Positions 35,305-44,630 are shown, numbered from the stretch's first letter. The stretch: DNA of 64,000 bases from Hemicordylus capensis (GCF_027244095.1 NC_069662.1:13480501-13544500); one strand, 5' to 3'. Notes: generated from the sequence alone by a model not told the origin. Numbers and translations are program-made.

Positions 35305-38300
35305 AAATTATTAGATAATTATTATTTAATAAATAATAATTTAAGCCGATTGCTTTTGGCTTAAACACCTAACAAGCCTTCATAAACAACTATCAAAACA
35401 GTTCAATCACATTATGAAAGGCGGTGATACTGAACAATGGCTAACAACTGGGAAAACTCATCTCATTATGAAAGACCCAGCAAAAGGTGCAGTTCCAAGT
35501 AATTATAGACCGATAACCTGCCTGCCAACCATGTTCGAATTATTAACTGGAATAATAGCAGATGAAGTGATGCAACACTTATTAACTAACAAACAGCTTC
35601 CAGTTGAACAGAAAGGAAATTGCCCGAACACCAGAGGCACAAAAGACCAGCTGCTGATTGACAAAATGATTTTAGAGAACTGCAAGAGAAGAAAAACAAA
35701 TCTAAGTGTTGCATGGATTGACTACAAGAAAGCCTTCGATTCATTGCCTCACACATGGATACTAAAATGTTTAGAAACAACTGGTGTCAGCAAAAACATT
35801 CAGATATTTATTTAAAAAGCAATGAGCATGTGGAATACACAGTTAACAATCAATGGCGAGACACCTGGACAGGTTAGCATTAGAAGAGGTATTTTCCAAG
35901 GGGACTCACTATCCCCTCTGTTGTTTGTAATAACCATGACCCCACTTTCACAAATACTAAACAAAACAGGCCTCAGATACCAAACATCTAAAACAAGTAA
36001 AATCAACCATCTGCTGTACATGGACGATCTGAAGTTGTACGGAAAGTCCCAGTCAGAAATCAAATCACTGCTAAACACTGTCCGTATATTCAGTAGCGAT
36101 ATAGCAATGGAGTTTGGACTAGACAAGTGTGCTGTATTAATAATTAACAGAGGGAAAATAAGAAAAACAGAAGGAATAGAACTGCCCAATGGAAGCAAGA
36201 TCAAGAACCTGGAAGAGAAAGAACATTACAAATACTTGGGCATTCTGATAATATTGCACACGCTGAAGTGAAAAGAAAAATCCTCAAGTCCAAACTCAAT
36301 GGTGGGAACACCATACAAGCCATCAACACCTGGGCTATACCTGTTATCAGATACACTGCAGGAATAATAGACTGGACCCAGGCAGAGCTAGAGACGCTAG
36401 ATCGTAAGACCAGGAAAATCATGACCATCAATCATGCTCTGCACCCCCGCAGTGATATAGATAGGCTATACCTCCCTCACAGCTCAGGTGGAAGAGGAAT
36501 GCTGCAAGTCCATCAAACAGTAGAGGAGGAGAGAAGAGGCCTTGAAGAATATATCAAGGACAGTGAAGAAGATACACTTCAAATGGACAATAATGCGAAA
36601 CTATTCAACACCAATGAAACAAAGCAGGCCTACAAGAAAGAACAAGTCAAGAACCGAGCAGAAAAATGGAAAAACAAGCCACTGCACGGTCAATATTTGC
36701 ACAATATAAGTGGAAAATCAGACATCACCAAGACCTGGCAATGGCTTAAGAATGGCAACTTGAAGAAAGAAACAGAGGGTTTAATACTGGCTGCACAAGA
36801 ACAGGCACTAAGAACAAATGCAATAAGAGCAAAAGTCAAAAAATCCACAACAAACAGCAAGTGCTGCCTTTGTAAAGAAGCAGATGAAACTGTGGACCAC
36901 CTGATCAGCTGTTGTAAAAAAATTGCACAGAGTGACTACAAACAAAGGCATGACAAAGTAGCAGGGATGATACACTGGAACATCTGCAAAAAAATACAAG
37001 CTACCTGTAGCCAAAAATTGGTGGGACCATAAAATTGAAAAAGTTGAAGAAAATGAAGATGTAAAAATATTATGGGACTTCCGACTACAAACAGACAAAC
37101 ATCTGCCACACAATACACCAGATATAACTGTAGTTGAGAAGAAAGAAAAACAAGTTAAAATAATCGACATAGCAATACCAGGGGATAACAGAATAGAAGA
37201 AAAAGAAATAGAAAAAATCACCAAATACAAAGATCTACAAATTGAAAGTGAAAGGCTGTGGCAGAAAAAGACCAAAATAATCCAAGTGGCAATTGGCGCC
37301 CTGGGTGCAATTCCAAAAGACCTTGAAGAGCACCTCAACACCATAGGGGCCACAGAAATCACCATCAGCCAATTACAAAAAGCAGCTTTACTGGGAACAG
37401 CCTATATTCTGCGACAATATCTATAACAGCAACAACATTGACTATAAAATTCTGGCATCCCAGGTCCTTGGGAAGGACGCGATGTCTGGATAAGACAAAC
37501 CAGTCAATAACACCTGTCTGACTGTGTAAAATAATAATAATATTATTATTAGGGCTGGTGGTTGCATGCATGTATGGACTCCATTGAAAAACAGTGCCTA
37601 ATATGATCAGCAGTCTAACAGAGTCAAAGTGAAGAATCTCACAGTATCTAACTTAAGGAGGACCCTGCCAAAAAATTCTCCGACAGTCAGTGGTAGGTAT
37701 CACCTATTATATGCTGCTGATATGGTCCTTCTTTCTTAAACACAAATAGGACTTCACAGACTACTGGCCAATTTGGATATATATTGCCAAATCAATAAAC
37801 TAGCAAGTAATTATGGAAATACCAGAGTGGTGGTTTTGGGAGGTGGTGTCAGAAAACATAGTTGGCATATTGGACAAAATGAAATTGTACAGACCTCACC
37901 ATATTTTTACTTGCACATAGTATTTGCTTCCACTTCCTCATGGTTTTCTCATAGAAAAGCTGTTAAACAGCAGATCAGATAGTGAAAGGTGTCACACCTA
38001 GCAAAGCAATATTCCTGCAACCACAAACTAATTGATGCCAGAGAAAGAAACCTTGGTATCATAATATATGTTTTTACTTCAGATATTTGGTTTCTCAGAA
38101 TTATATTTCTCTCAGAGCAACTGTGTCCAGGCAAAGAAGGAATTTAAATTGTGGACCAAAGACATATGGCTTCAGATTGACCGATCATTTCTCAGGTCAG
38201 TAAAGATTTCCCCTTGGTACCATCTTATAAAATATTATCTTGGCCCAAAGGATTCTCTTTTTAAAATTGATAACTTTTGCTTGAGAAAGGCGCTTACTCT

Positions 38301-39042
38301 TGCAAGGTTCCAATTAATGCCCTCTTCTGTTCTTGAAGGTAGATTAACTAAGACACCTTATCGCCTACGTTTCTGCCATTGTGGCTTGAAAGAAGTAGCC
38401 ATGAATGTGACCTGGAATTGTTCAAATTGAGTTTACATACATTCAATCATGTCTGTCTGAAAGACTGAGTGTGACTTTGACCTCTGCTAACAAGGCAAAG
38501 AAGCATCTTTCAAAGTGGTGATTACTTTATATTTAGCAGGTGGAGATCAACTGGCCCTATTCAGCCCCAGCACAGCATCCTTCCAGCATCTGTTGCTGGT
38601 TCCTACCTTGTGTTTCCTTCTAGACTGAGCCCTTTGATCATCTTCTGACAAGATGACAAGTGATCATCTTCTTCCTACGCTTTTTCTATTTCAATTGTCT
38701 TGAGAACTTTTTCATTGAAAAGCAGGACATAGATAATAGTGGCAGTAAGCTTTTAAAACAAAAAATATGTATTTACCGTCCCTTAATGGAGAAGGGTGGT
38801 TTTACGATAAAGTTGAGTTCATTTATTTCAGCCAATACATAGGATACAAATCCCCCAATGACAACAATATCATCTCTGGAGCTGGATGGATTATTCGTAA
38901 CTTTTGACTGCCAACTGCACATCAAATCCATATTCCCATTGGAAATATGAGGCAGATGCAGGAAGAGCAAATGGAGTAGAAGTAACAAAATCACTCTGAA
39001 TGCCGGCACATTTTGGCCCCAATCCCAGCTGTGTACTTCCAT
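17586..39042 (-). CDS. V2R gene B, complete (six exons, 893 aa)
   Basis: Vomeronasal type-2 receptor, a family-C GPCR expected to bind peptide or protein cues on vomeronasal neurons. Exons are 39042-38777, 34858-34567, 29132-28275, 26588-26361, 24260-24134 and 18496-17586. All have GT/AG borders, and the phases join into 2682 nt (893 codons plus stop) without a break. Domain order: signal peptide (~1-35), Venus-flytrap domain (exons 1-4, ~40-548), Cys-rich linker [11 protein letters not shown] and [10 protein letters not shown] (exons 5-6), seven helices (~610-860), and the family tail [17 protein letters not shown]. Length is normal for a V2R. The introns carry BovB, solo LTR, CR1, L1, R4-type LINE and SINE insertions, which explains the 21-kb span. 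A function is likely from the open frame, but expression is unseen. Confidence 0.93.
18572..18693. mobile_element. Minimal hAT-type element (122 bp)
   Basis: Starts tagggtttgaa, ends ttcacacttcccta, flanked by CTCTCTAT and ATCTCTAC (6 of 8 alike). The interior is only the subterminal ggttcaa/gaaccaaac repeats of the family. Confidence 0.6.
19140..22893 (+). mobile_element. RTE-BovB LINE, nearly full-length but broken
   Basis: The endonuclease part is at 19480-19950 ([29 protein letters not shown]). The reverse transcriptase is at 21600-22180: [15 protein letters not shown], then the catalytic box LHYADDTSL. The 3' end reads gatggcacttaatcaatcaat… ending in an (ATCA)n tail at 22868-22898, the hallmark of BovB. 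Stops occur after the endonuclease (19948) and the frame changes several times between 19950 and 22480, so it cannot move itself. The 5' boundary is uncertain. A MITE is nested at 20662-21145. Confidence 0.88.
20662..21145. mobile_element. MITE-like element (family 2) inside BovB
   Basis: Left end cgggtctcatgatc and right end (opposite strand) gggctattctgatgatc form imperfect inverted termini. The BovB reading NRHRKT… is split, with CACAGGAC on the left and CACAGAAA on the right. This fits a short duplication of at least CACAG. Near-palindromic ends gggtctcatgatccgtgagaccc fold on themselves. GC-rich, no coding capacity. Confidence 0.7.
22894..23339. other. Intron sequence, nothing recognised
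   Basis: A-rich patches at 23250-23300; no gene or repeat family identified. Confidence 0.4.
23340..24010 (-). mobile_element. Possible LTR remnant (fossil)
   Basis: Read on the minus strand: a terminal tgttatataatataaca stretch, a TATA-like tatatatgggg near 23730, and then a leader rich in gagtcc/gactct repeats. The layout resembles an LTR promoter region, but no matching 3' terminus or target duplication was found. Confidence 0.25.
24134..24260 (-). CDS. V2R gene B exon 5 (Cys-rich linker)
   Basis: 127 nt, [15 protein letters not shown]…[20 protein letters not shown]. The acceptor is cctcttag|ATGCTG and the donor is ATTG|gtaagt. The nine-cysteine linker (NCD3G-type) joins the ligand-binding domain to the helices. 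Phase 0 in, phase 1 out, joining exon 6 as G|AT = Asp. Confidence 0.93.
24777..25263 (+). mobile_element. Solo LTR (fossil), copy 2
   Basis: 487 bp, TGTTGGAAGTGAAG…GAATTCCCAACA with an AATAAA near 25110, same family as 16056-16531. Flanks do not form a matching 5-bp duplication, so the insertion site has been altered or the copy is recombinant. No internal region. Confidence 0.75.
26040..26160. mobile_element. Small hAT-type MITE (CAGCTGTTGTTGAACTACAA type)
   Basis: An inverted pair, caactttggttcaccagctg and cagctggagagccaaggttg, surrounds gaactacaactccca / tgggacttgtagttc. Arrangement and words match a very common reptile non-autonomous DNA element; a diverged relative is at 43130-43255. 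Confidence 0.6.
26361..26588 (-). CDS. V2R gene B exon 4
   Basis: 228 nt (76 codons, phase 0 both sides): [20 protein letters not shown]…[13 protein letters not shown]. It forms the end of the ligand-binding domain. The acceptor is catctag|CTTCATG and the donor is CAG|gtatga. An inverted relic of this exon lies at 12472-12568. Confidence 0.93.
27485..27725 (+). mobile_element. CR1 LINE fragment (reverse-transcriptase part)
   Basis: Decayed plus-strand frame resembling CR1 PVDWKAANV…GNYRPISL…[23 protein letters not shown]. Short piece without ends. Confidence 0.6.
27753..28220. mobile_element. MITE-like element (family 2)
   Basis: Starts gtgaggctctacacatg and ends (opposite strand) gtgaggctatccccaca. 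The interior has self-complementary parts (gagaccgggaggctgc…tctcccggtc; ggagcacgcgctcc). No coding capacity. Confidence 0.6.
28275..29132 (-). CDS. V2R gene B exon 3
   Basis: 858 nt, 286 codons, phase 0: [15 protein letters not shown]… to …LQKLQPWQ|gtaagt. It carries the core of the Venus-flytrap domain, including the [16 protein letters not shown] segment. Fully open. Its first 262 nt correspond to the exon at the window's left edge. Confidence 0.95.
29765..32300 (-). mobile_element. LINE, Vingi/CR1-like, copy B (5' truncated, decayed)
   Basis: Minus strand, from the 5' side: linker [19 protein letters not shown] (near 32110), [13 protein letters not shown] (31540), RT motif [18 protein letters not shown] and [20 protein letters not shown] (31180-31010). 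The C-terminal [22 protein letters not shown] (about 30120-30050) follows, then the short 3' tail at 29765. The catalytic YxDD is present as YVDD. Multiple stops and frame changes. Present before the A/B duplication, since copy A shares both ends. Confidence 0.75.
33637..34349 (-). mobile_element. L1 LINE 3' fragment with 22-bp target duplication
   Basis: The minus-strand frame (34340-33732, about 202 codons) is the C-terminus of L1 ORF2 ([20 protein letters not shown]…YW). It is followed by an A/T-rich tail at the left end. Direct repeats 33615-33636 and 34350-34371 (22 bp, 1 mismatch) flank it. Gene A has the site once (near 4170-4195) without the insert. Thus it inserted after the duplication, or was lost cleanly from A, which is unlikely. 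Confidence 0.88.
34567..34858 (-). CDS. V2R gene B exon 2
   Basis: 292 nt: (R)[20 protein letters not shown]… to …MYKIPQ. The acceptor is ttgcag|CGTAATG and the donor is CAG|gtattt. First lobe of the ligand-binding domain; open. Confidence 0.94.
35051..35260 (+). mobile_element. tRNA-derived SINE
   Basis: The Pol III box A-like region is gtgtagtgcttagagtgctg and box B-like is gagttcaaatccc. The non-tRNA body (gtgactctgggccagtcac… ctctgggctccttggaggaag) ends in (TTA)n at 35262-35300. Same family at 46660-46845 and 60750-60880. Confidence 0.8.
35340..37555 (+). mobile_element. R4/Dong-like LINE with restriction-like endonuclease (5' truncated)
   Basis: The RT portion includes [36 protein letters not shown] and [15 protein letters not shown]-terminal [18 protein letters not shown] zinc motif follows. 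Then comes a PD-(D/E)xK-type block [14 protein letters not shown]…[10 protein letters not shown] (about 37110-37185), characteristic of R4-clade elements, and an end at LRQYL stop (37425). There is a stop near 35813, a frame change near 36240 and another near 37010. The 3' end runs into AAT/ATT repeats. Inserted at the place where the SINE also sits. Confidence 0.85.
38777..39042 (-). CDS. V2R gene B exon 1
   Basis: 266 nt from ATG at 39042: [10 protein letters not shown], leader [40 protein letters not shown]. The donor is ACG|gtaaat. Phase 2. Confidence 0.92.
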
Positions 39043-39241
39043 TGTTGCCTAGTATCTGCCTGTGTGACTAAGACCAGCATTCACCTTAGCAGAGGCAAAT
39101 GAAATAGCCACAAAAGATTGAAGAGCTTCTTCACCAATACAAATGGTTCCAATATAGGATTTTGGTCTAAGGGATGAGGCAGCATGGCTCATAACCACTC
39201 CTATCTCTGTGGCACACATTAGTCTGGCAAGAGCCTTTATA

Positions 39242-39283
39242 TGAATCAATCAATTAATCAATCAATCAATCAATCAATCAAAA
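39242..39283 (+). mobile_element. Tail-only BovB-type (AATC)n insertion with 10-bp duplication
   Basis: 42 bp of tgaatcaatcaattaatcaatc… bracketed by AGCCTTTATA (39232-39241 and 39284-39293). Gene A has a single uninterrupted copy of the site (around 6968-6980). The repeat unit is that of the BovB tail at 22868-22898. Confidence 0.65.
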
Positions 39284-39379
39284 AGCCTTTATAGAGTGCA
39301 ACACTGAACAGGGTACTGAGATGAATTTTGCAGGGCTTTTTAAACCTTTAATTCATGAAGTAGCTGTCAATTACTTATG

Positions 39380-39680
39380 GAACTCCCAGAAGATTCCAAG
39401 TTCAATTATAGTGATTTTGCTACTTGAAAGGCCCATAATCACCTTTCCCAGAGTCCTCAGGTCTCTGCTCAACTCAGAAAACATGTCTGTGATCCCAACA
39501 TAGTTTTTAGTTTTCAATGGAACAGTGACTGGTTTCAATTAATTATCCTGGGATCATAGTGCATTTTGGGTAATTGGACAAAGATTCTGAATTAGGCAGA
39601 AAAGAGAAAATGTAGAACAGTCTTCAAGATGACGAACCTAGATCCATCAGCAGTGTGACTCATCCATTAAAATATTTGAT
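39380..39680 (-). promoter_or_regulatory. Conserved V2R 5' flank of gene B (candidate promoter region)
   Basis: Collinear with 7085-7370 upstream of gene A, including cacctttcccagagtcctcaggtc; same distance to the start codon. Boundaries and true role unknown. Confidence 0.4.
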
Positions 39681-39889
39681 CAGATATCAGATATTGATCA
39701 GATATTTCCCTTCTATTGTTTCGCTGGTGCACCCTAGCACCTTTTCTTCCCCCAAAATCAGATAGCTGTTACTTGTTTTATATTGTTTAGATTTTTCCCC
39801 CTATTATATCAGCCACTTTGGGTGCATCCTGAATAAGGGGGAAAGCCAGACACACATTCTGAAACACAGGAACGCATACATATATCTCT

Positions 39890-41662
39890 ACATTAGGGAT
39901 GTGCACAAAATGAATTTTGCATTCTGTTCGGAGCTCGGAACGGAATGCAAAATCTCCAGTTCCTAATGGAACATTCCGAGCACCATTTTGGATTCCAAAA
40001 TGCCATCAGTGCCATCACACATCTTCAGGAAAATGCTTGCTAAGCCACGATCATTGCTGGAGTGTCTACTGCTAATTAGCACTGTAATCATGTTCAGAAC
40101 ACGCACTTCATATACTACTTCAAGAGGGCTGTAGTCCCTGACAAAGTCTGATAACAGGAGTGGCTAAGGTTGGTTTCCTCACAAAAGGATCATATTCAGT
40201 GAAATTCTCTGAGGACATGCTGTTGAAGAAGAGTGCCTGTGAAGGTGTACCTTTGCATTGCAAGGGAGAATGAGATAATGGATGAAGAACATTTCTCCTC
40301 CAGAAGGCTGAAGGAGAAGCTCTATGGAAAGATTGATTAGGGAATGTGTTCCAATGTATGTATTGTATTCAATGGCCATTTTAATACAAAATATTTCATT
40401 CCATAGACTACTGTTAAAGCAGCCAGCCTGCAATCACAATGCACCTTGCCTGTTTCAAGCACTGCTGCCACTGACTCCTTCCCACTGACAGAATGACACA
40501 TGGGGAAAGGACAGCATCACACATCCATCCCACTGCATGTCAGCATGAATATATCATTTGAGTCATTTTCAGTCTGGCTTATGACCAGTCTGGTTTGAGG
40601 TAGGGATGTACACAAAACCTGGTTGGCCTGTTTGGTTTGAATTTGAACCAGGGTGGGAAGGTTTGGTTTTGGTTTTGCTTGAACCACACACCGCCCACAG
40701 TTTGGTTTGAATTCAAACCCCATTCAAACCAGTTTTTAAAGGTTCTATATAGGGTATAATGGGGACTTGAACTGGAGTACAAAACTGGGGTGGATGGTAG
40801 TCAAAGCCCACCACCCACTGAATCCCCAAACAATCGGACACTCCTGTGATTATTAATGAATTTTGGAATTTTTTTCCAATTTTTGCTTCTTCCATAGGGA
40901 ATGATGGGAATTTGAGGATGCCTCATTTCACACCTTTGGGGGTGCAAGGGCACTCCAAAGTGGGTCTGGGGGCACAGCAGGTTGTGCCACAACTTCCCCC
41001 AGGTAGCCCCAAGTTGGTAGGTCTCATGGTTTTCTCCTCAGGAATGTTTTATTTCTGGCCTCTCTCAAACAGTCTATCTCTATTAGAGTTGATTCTCTGG
41101 TTTGTATATAATATTATGAAAAGCTCTTCATAGCGAGAACTCATACAGCAACCAAGGATCCTAAAATTGGATTCTTGGTTGCTGTATGAGTTGTCTCAAT
41201 AAGTCCCTATGAAGAGCTTTTCATATCTATCAGAGTGGGTTTTCGGTTTGTATATAATATTATGAAAAGGGATATATCTTCGAGTAACTCAGAGGACTTC
41301 CAAGGGAAGGTGAGGCCATCAAAAATCCTCCCCATGTGAGTGCCAGTGCTCCTCCCTTGTTTGGGAGTGCCAGCTACTCCTCCCTTGATTTTGAGGAGTC
41401 CAACTACTCCCCAGTTCATCTTTTTGTGGCGATCCTGGCTGTGCTGCCCGGGAGGGCTCTTCCTCCATTCCTGTAGCTCTGCACAGGCATTGCAATGGTG
41501 TCGTCCAAGCAGGCTGGGACTCTCCTCTGGGTCTGCGTCGGGTATTGACTTCACATTAGGGATGCACAAACAGGTTCAAACCAGATTGAATTCAAACTGG
41601 TTTGTTTTGAAAGTTTGAACTCAAACCAAACAGGGCATTGAAACCAAACAGGGCATTGAATC
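39890..41662. repeat. hAT-type repeat cluster, duplicate of 7563-9240
   Basis: The left-end words tagggatgtgcacaaa (39895) and tagggatgtacacaaa (40602) and the short terminal piece 41562-41662 (tagggatgcacaaac … cacacatcccta) repeat the arrangement upstream of gene A. In A the last piece is instead the 1.5-kb foldback 9156-10710, and recognisable duplication ends inside this element. Confidence 0.6.
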
Positions 41663-42689
41663 ACACATCCCTAGTCAAGATCACACTTGCAGGCACTGTA
41701 AATGGTGATAACTCATTATTTACTTTCAGGGCGACCCGGCACTGTTATTTTTTTAAAAATTCAGTTTCTCCTCTCCCCACTTCCCGCACATAGCTCAAAT
41801 TGATTGAGATTCCATTTCCAAAATCAAGGCTGAATCGAGTTGACCTGGTTTCAAGATGGTCACAATTGTGGTTGAATTGAAAAATTTGGTTTCGATCCAA
41901 CCATGAAACAAATTGCAATTTGTGATTCATGCACATCTCTAGGACAGGGATCCATCTTATCTGTTGTGTATAATTTCTCTATGTAAACTGCTTTGGAAAC
42001 TGTTGTTGAAAAGCAGTATATAAATATTGTTTTTTACCTACTTTCCTCGTGGAAAGTATGTATGGCGATACGACAAATATTTATATACTGCTTTTCAATA
42101 GAGTACCCTTATGAGACCTCCTTGCTGTCCATGTGTGTGTCCATGTGTGCATGCATATGTGTTGCCCCCTAATAACCTTTCAATGCCTGGATCTCAGTTA
42201 GAACAGTTGTAGTGCCACATACGGACACCTCAATGGCATGTTTTATAATGATGTAATTATCTCATTGTCATCTTCCACCCATGTGTCATGTACTCTCGTC
42301 TTACAGAGGAGGCTCTGGAGTTTTACTGTGTTTTGTTGTACTCTGCATATTGGATGTGGTGTTTAACAACAAAAAGTACATGAATATGAAGATGATAATT
42401 ATCAAGTAAAATTATAGAGAAGGAAAGCAGTCAGATTATTTCTTAACAGAACTTCTTGTTATGTTTAATATATCTAAACTTTACACACACACACACACAT
42501 ACACACACACTATGAATGGGGTAACTCAGTTAACAAGTTGCAAGAGAAGGGGTACAATTCTTCTGAAAGATGAGGAACTCCTGAACTGAATTGCACATTC
42601 TTAGATTTGCATTTTCTCCATGAACACGGCATTCTCTTAACAAATATGCGCCGCCCCTCCAATCAAATGAAAACCATTCTTTCACTGAA
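41663..42689. other. Intergenic: L2-like tail and simple repeats
   Basis: 41950-42035 resembles an L2-type 3' end (aaactgctttggaaactgttgttgaaaagcagtatataaatatt), with an inverted piece of the same at 42068-42100. (CA)n at 42483-42510. No gene seen. Confidence 0.45.
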
Positions 42690-42900
42690 CAAATAATTAT
42701 TTAATAATCTGAAAACACAAATTTAAGATGAGAGTCAAGATGAAAGTTTATAATATCTTCACTGATGCTCTAAAAAGCATGGAAATTCCAAATTAAGCTG
42801 CCCATCTTGACATCAGTACCATAGAAGCTGTAAAGACTTTGTGCAGTCATGTATATCATGCTAGCTTTAGAAATGAGACTACATGAACCCATACTTTGCT
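42690..42900 (-). pseudogene. V2R intron-2 relic
   Basis: Aligns with 29200-29400 next to exon 3 of gene B (aagatgagagtcaagatgaaag…; gctctaaaaagcatg; gctttagaaatgagactacatg). No exon 3 remains beside it. A trace of another decayed V2R copy. Confidence 0.5.
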
Positions 42901-43129
42901 TTGTCCTTCAGTTGGACATTGTGCTGAGGAGCAATGTATCCAGGCAGATATTCAACACATGCAGCTTTTCCAATCACTTCCAAGAGATGCCTATGATGGA
43001 TTTTAGCCTGGTGGATCTCTACGAGGCACAGTGCTTCCCCAAAATGCCACTTATATAGTCCAGCCAGAAATTCAACAGATCCCCATGTCAGGCATTAACC
43101 CAATTAGCTTGTAAGATGGGGTGGTCAAA

Positions 43130-43255
43130 GTTGCCCCTCCAGCTGCTTTTGGACTACATGTCGCAACATTCCCAACCACAATGTATTATGCCTGGGGATG
43201 CTGGGAGTTGTAGTTGAACAACAGCTGGTAGGCCAGGTTGTCCCACCCCTGTTGT
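43130..43255. mobile_element. Small hAT-type MITE, diverged
   Basis: ggtggtcaaagttgcccctccagctg … gttgtagttgaacaacagctggtaggccaggttgtcccacccctg. Inverted ends, same family as 26040-26160. Confidence 0.5.
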
Positions 43256-43340
43256 AAGTGATCTCTATTTAAAAAGAGGACTGCTTCTTTGCAAAAAAAA
43301 GAAGCAGCCCTCTTTTTAAATCGAGATCTCTTACAATATT
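43252..43340. repeat. Short palindromic element / hairpin
   Basis: ttgtaagtgatctctatttaaaaagag-gactgcttctttgc is mirrored after a short A-run by agaagcagccctctttttaaatcgagatctcttacaa. The stem is about 38 bp with few mismatches. Looks like a tiny foldback MITE. Confidence 0.65.
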
Positions 43341-43436
43341 ATTATATAAATGCCACTGAAGAAAGCTTTTAGCTGAAACCATTGGGCTCCTTCATGTACA
43401 TCAATAAAGTAACTTGCATACAATTTCCAGCCTTTC

Positions 43437-43600
43437 TAAAGACAATCTTAGGCCTTTCTGAAGACAATACTATGTTCTATATAGAAGTCAAAGGTACTTT
43501 TAGCAACTGCATGTTTAACAGATTATCATTCCCCCTCAGCACTATTAACTCCTTCCCTTCTCTTGCTAGAATACTTGGAAGTTTTATTTGTTCCCAGCGA
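43437..43600 (-). pseudogene. V2R 3'-flank relic
   Basis: Resembles the 3' flank of gene C (45484-45600): gcctttctaaagacaat.., atgttctatata, ccattt/tcattccccctcagcactat. No receptor exon remains. Confidence 0.4.
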
Positions 43601-43657
43601 TTAGACAGAATTAAAGAAGACTCACAGTCAAAATACAAACAAATAAAATTTAATGAG

Positions 43658-43930
43658 CCCTTTCTCATGATTGCATGAGAGGGCTTGGCAGTGGGTAGCA
43701 GGGGAGGCAGGAGAAGCTTACCTTCCCCACAGACTATCCTGCGAAAGGGTCTAGGCTTGTGGAGGGAGCATGGAGTTTCAGGGGGTGGGGCACATTGTTG
43801 CAGCCACCGGAAATCCCACAGTGCACTGCATGAGTGTGTGGTGCATTTTGACGATCCACAAGGCCCAGAGCCTACTCCTGCTCCAGTGTCACATGGTGCT
43901 GGCGCACAAGTAGTTAGCCATTAACCTCAT
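43658..43930. mobile_element. MITE-like element (family 2), partial
   Basis: Left end gagccctttctcatgattgcatgagagggc, the same as 58565. The right end is not clear. Confidence 0.45.
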
Positions 43931-43995
43931 GCCCTTAACCTCAGGTAACCAGAGGTCTCCCTAGGTGGGTTTGGTGCCAAGGTGCCACCGACAGC

Positions 43996-44622
43996 TAGGG
44001 GTGTGCACAGAACTGGCTAGCCTGGTTTGGTTCGAGTGCGAACTGCACTCGAACCTGACCAGGCCAGTTCAGTCCAGCCCCCACTGAACCCCCCTCCCGG
44101 TCCGATTTGGTCCAGGGGGGTTCGCGATAGTACCTCCTAGCCCCTTCGGGGGATTTCCTAAAGGCCACGGTGGGGTCAACAAAGGTTCCTCCTTCTGCCA
44201 CTGCCCTCATTTATCACCAACACGGCCTGTAAAATAATCCTTTTTGGCCCATTCAGGCCTCTGTTTTTCAGCACGGTTTGCCTGCTGCCACACATGCTCA
44301 TATGGCCTCTATGAGGCCTGGCATGGCCCAGGGCCTCGCAGAGGTCATTTGAGCATGCGCAGTGGCCATTTTTAAAATTTACAGGCTGTGGCGGTGATAA
44401 ACGAAACCAGCTGGGGAAGGGGAAACCTTTGTGAACCCCTACACCTGCAGCCTTTAGGAAGCCCCCTGAAGGTACTAGGAGGTACTGAAATTGATTTAAA
44501 ATTTTTTTTAAAAAAAAATTGCAAACTGGTGCGTGGTGCAGTTCCGGTCCAGATGGAACTGGGAGGTTCGGTTCGACCCTGAGCCCCCAAACCGAACTCC
44601 CCAACCAGTTCGCACATCCCTA
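43996..44622. mobile_element. Foldback hAT-type element (627 bp)
   Basis: Termini TAGGGGTGTGCACAG and …GTTCGCACATCCCTA. Flanking octamers CCGACAGC (43988-43995) and CCGGCAGC (44623-44630) match 7 of 8. The inverted arms are gtacctcctagcccct / ggtactaggaggtac, aaaggttcctcc / ggggaaacctttg, and ttatcacc / ggtgataa. A truncated relative starts at 63114. Confidence 0.8.
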
Positions 44623-44630
44623 CCGGCAGC

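Larger units (their letters stand above)
34859..38776 (-). other. Intron 1 of gene B
   Basis: Carries a SINE (35051-35260) and R4-type LINE (35340-37555) absent from gene A, and contains the empty site for the Tigger-like MITE at 38530-38531. Confidence 0.7.
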
